From the NCBI RefSeq assembly GCF_049860565.1, contig NZ_CP172056.1, positions 1,426,001 to 1,490,000 on the forward strand: a stretch of DNA of 64,000 bases, given 5' to 3'. Made by a program: the position numbers and the translations under genes. The notes under the pieces were generated by a model. It did not search any database. It was not told the origin of the DNA and saw only the letters and a list, made by a program, of their open reading frames with translations. The stretch is from Desulfitobacterium_A nosdiversum (lineage in GTDB: Bacteria; Bacillota; Desulfitobacteriia; Desulfitobacteriales; Desulfitobacteriaceae). Shown here one piece after another: positions 41,869-49,541 of the stretch (position 1 is the first letter of the stretch; each line of letters begins with the position of its first letter).

Positions 41869-42798
41869 ATGTCATTGGCTTTCGGGAAAGACCTTGCAAA
41901 TATCTTCTTTTCACTGGGTCACGTTCTCGTTCTCTTTGCGTTAGCTCCGCTTTTGCAAGGGTGGATCAAGAAGGTGAAGGCGTTCTGGCAGATGCGTAAA
42001 GGTCCGTCTCTTTGGCAGCCTTATCGTGATCTGTATAAGTACTTTCGGAAGGAAGAAGTTATATCAGAGCATGCCTCGTGGATTACCCTCGTTACGCCTG
42101 CGCTCGTTCTCGGAAGTTCACTCCTGGCTGCGTTAGTCATTCCGAATCCTTGGGGCTGGGCACCGATGAATCAATACGGGACAATCTTCTGGCTTGTGGC
42201 CAGTTTTGGGTTGGCACGGTTTTTCATGACCTTGGCCGGTCTGGATGCGGCAAGCTCCTTCGGCGGAATGGGGAGTAGCCGCGAGTTGTTTGTTGCGGCC
42301 TTGGTTGAACCCGGTTTTGCTCTGAGTCTTATTGTTCTCGCTTTGATGAGCGGAACAACGTCCTTATCTGAGCTTGTTTTGCAGCTTCAGGGAATATCTT
42401 TGTTTGAAACCCCTCACTTATTGGCAGTACTCGCCTTGGGCTTTATGGTGATTGCTGAAATGGGGAGAATTCCGGTCGATAATCCAGATACGCATCTTGA
42501 ACTGACAATGATTCATGAAGGCATGCTTTTGGATTATTCAGGACACTCTCTCGCATTTTTGAACTGGGCGGAACAATTGAAGCAGCTTATTCTGCTTGAA
42601 CTATTAGCGATTTTATTGGGAGCGGGAAATATCTGGCTGAATATCGGCTTCGTTGCCGTATTGGGTGCCCTTTTTGCCACCATTGAAAGTTTGAATGTTA
42701 AGATGCGCCTCTTTCGTATTCCCAGCTATTTGGCTGCGGGAACTGCTTCCGCTGTACTCGCTTTAGTGACGCTTTGGATTATGAAAGGGGGAATTTGA
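41869..42798 (+). CDS. hyfC: Hydrogenase-4 subunit C-like membrane anchor (NuoH type)
   Basis: A 309-residue homologue of NuoH/HycD, the quinone-site-like membrane protein that links the hydrogenase module to the pumping subunits. It shows QMRKGPSLWQPYRDLYKYFR and EMGRIPVDNPDTHLELTMIH with EGMLLDYSGHSLAFLNWAEQ, the acidic loop typical of this family, and about eight helices. ATG 41869 follows AAGGAAGGAG; ATG 41827 is not in a favourable context. Nearly adjacent to hyfB and hyfE, so it is translated as part of one operon. Confidence 0.9.
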   Translation: MSLAFGKDLANIFFSLGHVLVLFALAPLLQGWIKKVKAFWQMRKGPSLWQPYRDLYKYFRKEEVISEHASWITLVTPALVLGSSLLAALVIPNPWGWAPMNQYGTIFWLVASFGLARFFMTLAGLDAASSFGGMGSSRELFVAALVEPGFALSLIVLALMSGTTSLSELVLQLQGISLFETPHLLAVLALGFMVIAEMGRIPVDNPDTHLELTMIHEGMLLDYSGHSLAFLNWAEQLKQLILLELLAILLGAGNIWLNIGFVAVLGALFATIESLNVKMRLFRIPSYLAAGTASAVLALVTLWIMKGGI

Positions 42799-42799
42799 G

Positions 42800-43459
42800 A
42801 TGGAGTTAACGACGTTTGAGAATCTTGAAGGGCTTCTGTTTTTTATCCTTTTGGGGACGGGGTTGGCCATTGTGGGGAGCACAAAACTTACGAAGGCCTT
42901 AAACTGGTGGACTTGGCAAGCTGTTTTGCTATCACTGCTCGTTTTAATGGAAGGATTCAAACATACTGAATTTGAGATGATCGGAGTAGCCCTCCTTTCT
43001 TTGGGTATCAAAGGGGGAATGATTCCCTGGATCCTGCGGCGTACAGCCAATCAATCGAATACCCAATGGGTAGGCGAAATTTTCCTTAGACGAACATCCT
43101 CTGTAGTAGTTGCCGCTTCTCTAACTGTGCTGGCTTACATTATTACTCAACCTTTGCTTACTCTCGTTGAGCCAAGACTGCGGAACGGTTTAGCCATTGC
43201 CTTTTCGCTGCTTTTTTATGGACTTCTGCTGATGATTATCCGCAAAGTGGCTTTGGTACAGGTTTTAGGAATCCTGATGATCGATAATGGGATTTTCTTA
43301 GCAGGTTTTCTCCTGACGAAAGGAATGCCGTTGCTTGTGGAAATCGGGGTTACTTTTGATATCTTGATTGGTGTCCTGATCTTTGGGGTTCTCGCTCAGC
43401 GAATGATTCAAAAATTCGATTCCTTAAATGTTGAACACCTTAATTCGTTGAAAGGGTAG
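42800..43459 (+). CDS. hyfE: Hydrogenase-4 subunit E-like membrane protein (NuoK type)
   Basis: A 219-residue membrane protein with about seven helices, related to HyfE, which is a fusion containing a NuoK-like part (MRPE: RKVALVQVLGILMIDNGIFLAGF and the long GVTFDILIGVLIFGVLAQRMI at the C terminus). It starts one base after hyfC ends and ends ten bases before hyfF. A Glu in the EGFKHTEFEM helix may take part in proton movement as in NuoK. The family is inferred from context, length and C-terminal motif. Confidence 0.8.
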   Translation: MELTTFENLEGLLFFILLGTGLAIVGSTKLTKALNWWTWQAVLLSLLVLMEGFKHTEFEMIGVALLSLGIKGGMIPWILRRTANQSNTQWVGEIFLRRTSSVVVAASLTVLAYIITQPLLTLVEPRLRNGLAIAFSLLFYGLLLMIIRKVALVQVLGILMIDNGIFLAGFLLTKGMPLLVEIGVTFDILIGVLIFGVLAQRMIQKFDSLNVEHLNSLKG

Positions 43460-43468
43460 GAAAAGCTG

Positions 43469-44974
43469 ATGTTTGTTGTTGTTGCCTTTTTTGCAGCACT
43501 CGCTATGTTGATTTCAGGAGAACGTGTGTATCTGAAGGGAATGAATGGGCTTGCCCTTTTGGGGTTGTTTGGATTCGGCGGAAAAGTCGTGCTGACGGTT
43601 TTTACTGAAGGTGCCCAAAGTATCTGGGGAGGCTTCTTTTATTGGGATGCGCTGAGCGCTTTGCTGCTTAGCGTGATTATCATCATCTCGGATTATGTGG
43701 TTTTATTTTCCCAGAGCTATATGGAGCAAGAGGTCGAAGAAGGGAAAATCCCGCGCAGCCGGTTGCGTTGGTATTATTTTTGGATCTGGATGTTTATCGG
43801 GACGATGCTTTGGGTCGTCAGTACTCCAAACCTTGGGCTGATCTGGGTCGGAATCGAAGGAACAACCCTTGCGACAGCTCTTTTGGTCGGGTTTTATCGT
43901 GAGAAAGCAGCCATTGAAGCCGCATGGAAATACATTGTTTTATGTACGGTTGGGATAAGCTTTGCTTTGCTTGGAACGCTGCTTCTCTACGCTGCAGCGG
44001 GGCGGGTAAATGGCTATAGTTTATTGTCACTTGACTATCGATTACTTCTGGGTTGGGCTGATCAATTGGATCCGGCTTTAGTCAAATTGGGTTTTCTCTT
44101 TGCCTTTATAGGCTATGGGGCTAAGGTTGGGTTCGCTCCGATGCACCCCTGGCTTCCTGATGCACACAGTCAGGCCCCATCTCCCGTAAGTGCACTTTTA
44201 TCCGGGGTTCTTTTGAATTGTGCGTTATACGCGATACTGCGTTGGCATATTCTCGTTCGTCAAACATCGATCGGACCGGACTTTTCAGGAAAACTTCTGG
44301 TTATATTCGGACTGATTTCCCTGGGCGTTATGGTCGCGTTCATACTTTTACAAAAAGATCTGAAACGCTTGCTTGCCTATTCCAGCGTGGAACATATGGG
44401 AATCTTAGCTCTTGGTTTTGGACTAGGGACACCGCTGGCGATTTGGGGTGCTTCCTTGCATTTACTCCTTCATGCTTTAACCAAAGCGAATCTCTTTGTT
44501 GTCGTGGGAAGGATTGTGCATAAAACCGGAACGCGGCAGATCTTAAAAATGCGCGCCCTGATGTCGCTTTGGCCCTACAGTGCTTTTCTTCTTCTCATGG
44601 GGTTCCTCGCTATTACAGGGACTCCTCCGTTTGGAACCTTTCGGTCAGAGTTTAGTATTTTAGCGGGTCTGTTTGCTACAGGCCATCCCGTGCTGGGTTT
44701 CTTCGCTTCGCTCTTTCTCACCCTGATTTTTGCGGGTTTTCTATATCACTTTATCGGAATGCTCTTCGGTAAACCCAGCGAGCATCAACTGGATAGTCAA
44801 AGAGAGAGTTGGAGGCCAATCCTCTTAGGGGTACCGATTCTTGTCGTTCTTCTTTTAGGAATTTTTATTCCTGAGAGTATTAATCAGGCGCTCTGGCAGG
44901 TCGTAGAGCTTATTCAAGGAGGTGGGGAGCATGGACAAGTTACAAGCATACTTTCAAGCGCGCGAGGATTCTGA
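43469..44974 (+). CDS. hyfF: Hydrogenase-4 subunit F-like proton-conducting membrane protein
   Basis: A 501-residue antiporter-type subunit of the HyfF/NuoN group, the second pump-like protein of the operon. Landmarks are WVGIEGTTLATALLVGFYRE, KVGFAPMHPWLPDAHSQAPSPVS with the conserved Lys/His channel residues, LKRLLAYSSVEHMGILALG, LTKANLFVVVG and a final TGTPPFGTFRSEF. About 13-14 helices. Its end overlaps the start of hyfG by 44 bases, strongly suggesting translational coupling. Confidence 0.88.
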   Translation: MFVVVAFFAALAMLISGERVYLKGMNGLALLGLFGFGGKVVLTVFTEGAQSIWGGFFYWDALSALLLSVIIIISDYVVLFSQSYMEQEVEEGKIPRSRLRWYYFWIWMFIGTMLWVVSTPNLGLIWVGIEGTTLATALLVGFYREKAAIEAAWKYIVLCTVGISFALLGTLLLYAAAGRVNGYSLLSLDYRLLLGWADQLDPALVKLGFLFAFIGYGAKVGFAPMHPWLPDAHSQAPSPVSALLSGVLLNCALYAILRWHILVRQTSIGPDFSGKLLVIFGLISLGVMVAFILLQKDLKRLLAYSSVEHMGILALGFGLGTPLAIWGASLHLLLHALTKANLFVVVGRIVHKTGTRQILKMRALMSLWPYSAFLLLMGFLAITGTPPFGTFRSEFSILAGLFATGHPVLGFFASLFLTLIFAGFLYHFIGMLFGKPSEHQLDSQRESWRPILLGVPILVVLLLGIFIPESINQALWQVVELIQGGGEHGQVTSILSSARGF

Positions 44975-46634
44975 GATCGTTACGTGGACAAAGCAGGAAG
45001 GGTTTGTTTGGATTAACCTCAATAATTTTCCCCATGTCTTGAAGGAGCTCTGCAGTAAAGCTAAGTTAGGTGGAGTTGACTCAAATAGACATCACTCAGG
45101 TCCAGTGCTCCTTACCCATATCGCCAATGATGAACGGCAGCTGGGACGAGGGTTTGTCATTTATCTTATTTTGCATTGGAGTGGAGACTCGGAGGATTTT
45201 ACGTTGACCATGGCGGCAAAAAATATTGAAGAAAGCTTTCCGTCTTTGACAACGGTTTGGCCGGCACTGAACTGGGCAGAACGGGAAGCTCAGGATTTGT
45301 TTGGACTGAAAGCCATAGGTCATCCTGACCCGCGTCCGTTAGTTCTCCATCCGGGCTGGCCGGAAGGATTTTTCCCTTTGCGCAAGGGAGATTCCGATGC
45401 ACATTTGCATGACAATGATTTTGTGCCCAAAGAATTACCGATATCTCCCGCTCAAGGGGAAGGAACCTTTGAAATATCCGTAGGTCCTATTCACGCAGGA
45501 ATTATCGAACCCGGACACTTTCGCTTTCAAACGATTGGCGAAACGATTTTACATATCGAAGCCCAATTATTCTATACTCATAAAGGAGTCGAAAAGCTTC
45601 TGGAAGGGAAGGATCTCTTCGAAGGGCTGAAGATCGTTGAACGAATCTGCGGTGTCTGTACGGTCAGTCATGCTTTGGCTTATTGCGAGGCTGTGGAGAA
45701 ACTGGCAGATTTTCAGCCTTCCCTCAGGGTGCTGGCTTGGCGTACGATCTTAGCAGAGTTGGAGCGGTTGTATAATCATATTGGGGATATCGGCAATATC
45801 TGTGCAGGTGTAGGGTTTGCTCTAGGAAATGCCAATGGCCTTCAATGTAAAGAACAACTTCAACGATTGAATCGGGAGATATTTGGCCATCGCTTCTTGC
45901 GAGGATCCGTTATACCGGGCGGGTTTAAAGGGATTCCGAATGCAGAGCAAACAAAGGCCTTGCAAAATCGCCTTCAGGAGATCAAGGCGGACTTTGATGA
46001 ATGGATTCCTTTGATTTTGGAACACGACGGTTTTCGACAAAGGGCTGTAACTACCGGAGTGCTGAAGCGGGAAAGTGCCCTGGATTTGGGCGTAACCGGA
46101 CCCGCTGCTCGGGCTTCAGGAGTAGCAGTGGATTGGCGGCAGTGCCATACTCATCTTTTTTATCCAGAGCTTGATATTGAGCCTCAAGTGGAAACAGCCG
46201 GGGATGTTTGGTCGCGCCTTATGGTTCGAGTTCGTGAGATTACGCAAAGCTTTGAAGTCATCGAGACCATTCTCGAAAAGGTGAAGGTTATAAATGAGGC
46301 GGCTTCGTTAGAAGAATCTCATTTGGAAGGTCAGTCAGAAAACGAAAACCAATTAGATAAGAAGATAAAAGCAGAGAAGACTGATTTTTGGGAAGCGTGG
46401 GAAAAGAACGTGAAACCCTTTTCGTTTGCGTGGGGATGTGCTGAATCTCCACGGGGGACGGATGTGATCTGGCTGATGGTCGATGAAAACCGAAAGATTT
46501 ATCGCTGCCGGATTCGTTCAGCTGCTTATGCAAATTGGCCGGCAGTGCCTTTGGCTGTTCTCGGCAACATTGTTCCAGACTTTCCTTTAATCAATAAGAG
46601 CTTTGAGCTCTGCTATAGTTGCTGTGATCGGTAG
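44931..46634 (+). CDS. hyfG: [NiFe]-hydrogenase large subunit with fused NuoC-like domain
   Basis: A 567-residue catalytic subunit of a group 4 membrane [NiFe]-hydrogenase. Residues about 1-165 match the 30-kDa NuoC/HycE domain (FPSLTTVWPALNWAEREAQD, LFGLKAIGHPDPRPLVLHPG). The rest is the NuoD/HycE-type large subunit: GPIHAGIIEPGHFRFQ, ERICGVCTVSHA with Ni ligands Cys240 and Cys243, GHRFLRGSVIPGG and AESPRG. The C terminus is SFELCYSCCDR, with Cys561 and Cys564 as the other Ni ligands. Only three residues follow, so there is no cleavable C-terminal extension as in E. coli HycE. A charged, Lys/Glu-rich insertion lies at about 445-485. The start 44931 follows AAGGAGGTGGGGAG. Confidence 0.9.
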   Translation: MDKLQAYFQAREDSEIVTWTKQEGFVWINLNNFPHVLKELCSKAKLGGVDSNRHHSGPVLLTHIANDERQLGRGFVIYLILHWSGDSEDFTLTMAAKNIEESFPSLTTVWPALNWAEREAQDLFGLKAIGHPDPRPLVLHPGWPEGFFPLRKGDSDAHLHDNDFVPKELPISPAQGEGTFEISVGPIHAGIIEPGHFRFQTIGETILHIEAQLFYTHKGVEKLLEGKDLFEGLKIVERICGVCTVSHALAYCEAVEKLADFQPSLRVLAWRTILAELERLYNHIGDIGNICAGVGFALGNANGLQCKEQLQRLNREIFGHRFLRGSVIPGGFKGIPNAEQTKALQNRLQEIKADFDEWIPLILEHDGFRQRAVTTGVLKRESALDLGVTGPAARASGVAVDWRQCHTHLFYPELDIEPQVETAGDVWSRLMVRVREITQSFEVIETILEKVKVINEAASLEESHLEGQSENENQLDKKIKAEKTDFWEAWEKNVKPFSFAWGCAESPRGTDVIWLMVDENRKIYRCRIRSAAYANWPAVPLAVLGNIVPDFPLINKSFELCYSCCDR

Positions 46635-46652
46635 AAAGGAGGAGAGTGCGTT

Positions 46653-47153
46653 ATGTGGAAATTACTGAAACGAAGCTTAAAAATGGGACGACTTACGGAT
46701 AAGGGTATGAATGAAGAGATACCCCATTCTCAGTCTCAGTCACAGTTACAGTCACCCAATCGTTCCTTGCATATTCGGCATCTTGATTGTGGGTCTTGTA
46801 ATGGCTGTGATTGGGAGATGTCTGCACTCCTGAATCCCGTGTATGACCTGCAGCGCTTTGGTTTTGATTTTGTCGCGTCTCCGCGTCATGCAGATATTCT
46901 CATGTGCACAGGTCCGTTAGCCACTCAGCTGAATCAGGCAGCAACCACAACTTATGAAGCAACTCCACATCCTAAGCTCGTCATTGCAGTTGGGGATTGT
47001 GCGATTAACGGGGGAGTTTTTAAACAAGCTTATGCCGCTCATTCAGGAGTGGGTGAGGTCTTGCCAGTACATGTTAAGATTCCGGGGTGTCCGCCAACAC
47101 CAGAGGATATGCTTAAAGCGCTTCAAAAGTTAACGGAGAAGGATCTAGCCTAA
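46653..47153 (+). CDS. hyfI: [NiFe]-hydrogenase small subunit (HyfI/NuoB-like)
   Basis: A 166-residue iron-sulphur subunit that carries electrons from the NiFe site. The 4Fe-4S ligands expected in group 4 small subunits are present: CGSCNGCD (Cys46, Cys49, Cys52), GDC (Cys116) and PGCPP (Cys146). The extra Cys46 makes one more than the family minimum. The N terminus (1-35) is basic then Gln/Ser-rich and lacks the usual core start. AAAGGAGGAG precedes the ATG. It is the last gene before a terminator. No ferredoxin-like subunit (HyfA/HyfH) lies between it and hyfG or elsewhere in the operon. Confidence 0.88.
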   Translation: MWKLLKRSLKMGRLTDKGMNEEIPHSQSQSQLQSPNRSLHIRHLDCGSCNGCDWEMSALLNPVYDLQRFGFDFVASPRHADILMCTGPLATQLNQAATTTYEATPHPKLVIAVGDCAINGGVFKQAYAAHSGVGEVLPVHVKIPGCPPTPEDMLKALQKLTEKDLA

Positions 47154-47182
47154 TAGGGTTTTAAATAAAATCTATTTGTAAT

Positions 47183-47225
47183 AAAAATGACCAGAGCTAA
47201 ATTTTAGACGCTCTGGTCATTTTTA
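47183..47225 (+). terminator. Rho-independent terminator after the hydrogenase operon
   Basis: Perfect 14-bp stem AAAATGACCAGAGC / GCTCTGGTCATTTT with TTAT beyond it. Confidence 0.85.
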
Positions 47226-47307
47226 TATGTAAAATAATTAGGTGATAATGCTTAAAAATTCAAGCTGTCAATTTACAGAGATGTTTTGGATTTTCATTCG
47301 CTCTGCT

Positions 47308-47547
47308 TCAATACCCCTGCCATGCGGGCAGTTTTGCCAGAATGCGGACGGCGGCGTCATGAGCCGCTTGTTTGTCGAGCCCCTGCGTTTGGATCAGGAA
47401 ATCGGCAGTTCCTTCCACCTTTTCGGGATAGGACTGCATGGAACCGTCCGGTCTTGCGCAGTAGACACAGTAATTCTTGCTTTCGTCGCCCAGCGGATAA
47501 TCGGCAGCCTTGGTCATGGGCATCCCGCAGGCAATACACAGTTTCAT
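47308..47547 (-). CDS. Small zinc-ribbon protein
   Basis: A 79-residue protein that begins MKLCIACGMPMTKAADYPLG and continues YCVYCARPDGSMQSYPEKVE. Two CxxC pairs (CIAC and CVYC) form a zinc ribbon of the putative zf-ribbon_2 family, often found next to regulators or enzymes with unknown roles. The C-terminal 40 residues are helical. AAAGGGGGAAG precedes the ATG. It is the last of a four-gene minus-strand operon with tetR, a winged-helix protein and a carboxymuconolactone decarboxylase. The operon is GC-rich compared with its neighbours. Confidence 0.8.
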   Translation of the reverse strand: MKLCIACGMPMTKAADYPLGDESKNYCVYCARPDGSMQSYPEKVEGTADFLIQTQGLDKQAAHDAAVRILAKLPAWQGY

Positions 47548-47562
47548 GGAAGCTTCCCCCTT

Positions 47563-47874
47563 TCAGCAGTTTTCGAACGCTTCCAGCGCAGGAACCAGGC
47601 AATGGGCAATGCCTTGCACGCCGGATACGGTAAGCGTTAGGAGAATGGTATCCCGGATTTCATCCCGCGTGGCCCCATGGGATTTCGCCATGGGGACATG
47701 AGCGGCCACCGCTCCCGCATCACCCTGGGAAGCCTTGATGCCGATATAGACGAGCTGCTGCATTTTCGGGTCCAGCCCGTCTTGTGATGAAATGGCGCCG
47801 ATCAGCCCGTTAAAAGCAGCGGCGACTTGTGGGGCTTCGCTCTGAAATGCCTTAAATGGATTCTGATTCTGCAT
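47563..47874 (-). CDS. Carboxymuconolactone decarboxylase family protein
   Basis: A 103-residue all-helical protein of the CMD/AhpD family: DGLDPKMQQLVYIGIKASQG, VAAHVPMAKSHGATRDEIRD, then LTVSGVQGIAHCLVPALEAF. The redox CxxC found in AhpD peroxidase-type members is absent; the corresponding stretch is QGDAGAVAAHV and the only Cys residues are near the C terminus. So an AhpD-type peroxidase role is unlikely. AAGAGGTAG precedes the ATG and overlaps the end of the winged-helix gene. Cotranscribed with tetR and the zinc-ribbon gene. Confidence 0.82.
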   Translation of the reverse strand: MQNQNPFKAFQSEAPQVAAAFNGLIGAISSQDGLDPKMQQLVYIGIKASQGDAGAVAAHVPMAKSHGATRDEIRDTILLTLTVSGVQGIAHCLVPALEAFENC

Positions 47875-47877
47875 TTT

Positions 47878-48084
47878 TCATCTACCTCTTTTCATAAAAT
47901 CGACGCCCAGCCGGGAGAATTCCTGTTTTCCTGTTTCGGTCAACCGATAAACGGTCGCCTTATCTTCCTCCCTCTCAAACCAGCCGAGCTCCTGCATGCG
48001 CTGAAACAGCCGGTTTCCAAGAGTTCCGCCGAGGTGACCGTAACAGGATTTTGCTTTCAATATCTTTGGGGAGAGTTCATCCAT
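47878..48084 (-). CDS. Short winged-helix protein resembling an ArsR C-terminal half
   Basis: A 68-residue protein that contains CYGHLGGTLGNRLFQRMQELGWF followed by VYRLTETGKQEFSRLGVDF. This pattern resembles the C-terminal part of ArsR/HTH_20-like proteins, where a wing and dimer helix follow a CYxHLxGxLG motif; the DNA-recognition half is missing. It starts with TAAATG, overlapping the tetR stop, so it is coupled to tetR. It may be a partner of the TetR protein or a truncated regulator. Not recognised beyond this. Confidence 0.6.
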   Translation of the reverse strand: MDELSPKILKAKSCYGHLGGTLGNRLFQRMQELGWFEREEDKATVYRLTETGKQEFSRLGVDFMKRGR

Positions 48085-48684
48085 TTACTTTTCCTCCTTT
48101 GCCGTTAACAGCTTCATAAAACTTTGGATCAGTGTTCCACCGTATCTCCGGATGACATGGCCCTCCGGAGCGAACAGATCCCCGTTTGCCAGGTAATAAT
48201 GCACCAGCCCCATCCACATATTAAATAGCAGGTAAGAAGGGATTCCGTCACTTTGAGAAGACTTTAGCTCCCGTTGCACTGCCTGACTGAAATGAAAAGA
48301 AATGGCAGACTGGATCGCGATAATGCTGTCCTTTGCACCGGTTGGCAGCAGCCTGTTTTCGATCACAAGCCGTGTATAAAACGGCTCAAACTCCATGATC
48401 CCGTGGAGGTGTGCCCGCAGCAGCTCCGACAGATGCCCGCAGGACTGTGCAAGCGTATGGGTGCGCAAGGCAATCTTTTGCCCATAAACAGCGACCACTT
48501 CCTCGATCATCGCTTCCTGTGACCTGAAATGAACGAATATCGTTCCATGGGAAACTCCTGCGGCCTGCGCAATGTCCGACACGCGAGTGTTCATTATCCC
48601 CTTTTCCGAAAATACATTATATGCGGTTTTCAAAAGCAGGGCTTTTGTCTGCTCCTTTTGCAGCTCGCGAGCAGTTTTTTTCAT
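48085..48684 (-). CDS. TetR/AcrR family transcriptional regulator, likely autoregulator
   Basis: A 199-residue regulator with the TetR helix-turn-helix at about residues 14-60 (LLLKTAYNVFSEKGIMNTRV then DIAQAAGVSHGTIFVHFRSQ) and a helical ligand-binding domain. It heads a four-gene minus-strand operon. A dyad TGACTATACAGTCA lies 20 bases before its start, a typical place for autoregulation. Codon use and base composition of this operon are more GC-rich than those of the neighbouring genes, consistent with acquisition. Ligand unknown. Confidence 0.9.
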   Translation of the reverse strand: MKKTARELQKEQTKALLLKTAYNVFSEKGIMNTRVSDIAQAAGVSHGTIFVHFRSQEAMIEEVVAVYGQKIALRTHTLAQSCGHLSELLRAHLHGIMEFEPFYTRLVIENRLLPTGAKDSIIAIQSAISFHFSQAVQRELKSSQSDGIPSYLLFNMWMGLVHYYLANGDLFAPEGHVIRRYGGTLIQSFMKLLTAKEEK

Positions 48685-48703
48685 ATAATGACCCCTTATT
48701 CAT

Positions 48704-48717
48704 TGACTATACAGTCA
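48704..48717. promoter_or_regulatory. Putative TetR operator
   Basis: TGACT-ATAC-AGTCA: perfect 5-bp arms around a 4-base centre, 20 bases upstream of the TetR start on the minus strand. The position and size fit an autoregulatory operator of that TetR. Confidence 0.65.
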
Positions 48718-48780
48718 TTGTAATGTATGCATAAATTTCTGTCAAGTGAAGTGTGTTCTATAGAGACGACTTGCTTGGTG

Positions 48781-49197
48781 GATTCTGTCATTTTCATATT
48801 GACAAATCATACTGAAGTGATTACATTTGGCAGGGATGCTGAGTACATGGATTCAAAGTTGGCTCCACTTGTGAAGAAGGGCGGGATAATCGCTCTGGCT
48901 TTCCCCGGCCTGAAAGAAGAACTTAATGGAGCAATACCAAGCGAGATGGCACTTAGCTGGCCGGCTGAAGATATTGAAACATGGCATTCATGCGAGTGGT
49001 GGAAATCGCTGCTTAAAAAGTCATGTGAAATTACAGTTGAGTCAATCAGTGAGATGCAAGGCTTCGATGAGTATTGGAATGATTGGCTATACTGCACAAA
49101 CGAGTTTAGCGAACATGCAAGGCTAGACCGTGCCGCAATGGAGGCAGGCGCTGGAAAATACATGAATTTTATTTCTGTAATAGCAAGCAAAATTTAA
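48781..49197 (+). pseudogene. Truncated SAM-dependent methyltransferase, N-terminal half missing
   Basis: From about 48781 the frame encodes VDSVI..., FGRDAEYMDSKLAPLVKKGG, ELNGAIPSEMALSWPAEDIE, FDEYWNDWLYCTNEFSEHAR and EAGAGKYMNFISVIA, which match the C-terminal half of the methyltransferase at 50623-51339 (YFGRDPEYL..., ...MEAGSGKYLNFVAI). The SAM-binding motif I half is absent: upstream is the TetR operon and its promoter. No good start or ribosome binding site exists. The full-length relative lies 1.4 kb downstream but is only moderately similar, so this is an old paralogue cut by the neighbouring cassette. Confidence 0.75.
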
Positions 49198-49215
49198 AAA
49201 GGGTCTTTTTCTTCC

Positions 49216-49232
49216 CGACAACTAAGTTGTCG
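49216..49232. repeat. Perfect inverted repeat just upstream of the rsgA-leader promoter
   Basis: CGACAACT-A-AGTTGTCG, 8-bp arms around a single A, seven bases before the -35 hexamer. It could be an operator or the end-hairpin of the methyltransferase remnant's transcript. Confidence 0.6.
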
Positions 49233-49238
49233 TATTCC

Positions 49239-49267
49239 TTGACAATATTGATTGATTGTTCTATTGT
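49239..49267 (+). promoter_or_regulatory. Promoter of the rsgA-methyltransferase leader
   Basis: TTGACA at 49239-49244, a 17-base spacer and TATTGT at 49262-49267. The transcript would start about 49274, leaving a leader of roughly 260 bases before rsgA. Confidence 0.7.
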
Positions 49268-49273
49268 ATTAGA

Positions 49274-49480
49274 GATACTATTGAAAGAGGTGTCTGTTTG
49301 GAGATTGTTCTGTAAGGAACACGTATTGCATAAGGGCTAAAAAGGCGATTTTTGGTCGCTTTATTTGTCGTGCAATAATGTTTCATACAGGACTATGTCA
49401 AACAGTACTTTTGATAAAAGAACTGCTTGGGCATAGTTATGTGACTATGCCCTATTTATTTTGCCATAATACGTGTTCCG
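49274..49480 (+). promoter_or_regulatory. Attenuator-like leader with terminator and mutually exclusive stems
   Basis: Between promoter and gene lie, in order, a possible leader peptide (TTG 49298, MEIVL, after AAAGAGG; or GTG 49290, MSVWRLFCKEHVLHKG), a 12-base segment GGAACACGTATT (49316-49327) exactly complementary to AATACGTGTTCC at 49468-49479, a competing TATTGCA/TGCAATA stem (49324-49330, 49371-49377), and a terminator hairpin GGGCATAG/CTATGCCC (49429-49452) followed by TATTTATTTT. The design resembles ribosome-sensing leaders of antibiotic resistance genes. The function is inferred. Confidence 0.6.
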
Positions 49481-49541
49481 CCCTATCCGTTACAAAGATT
49501 ACAATAATGAAAGAATTTTTTGAATAATGAGGTGTGATATC

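Noticed and set aside
47242..47701. Plus-strand frames opposite the zinc-ribbon and CMD genes
   Set aside because: Shadows of GC-rich minus-strand genes, which have proper domains and ribosome binding sites.
49274..49480. Leader of rsgA as a metabolite riboswitch
   Set aside because: No consensus of a known riboswitch class; the complementary segments with a leader frame fit attenuation better.
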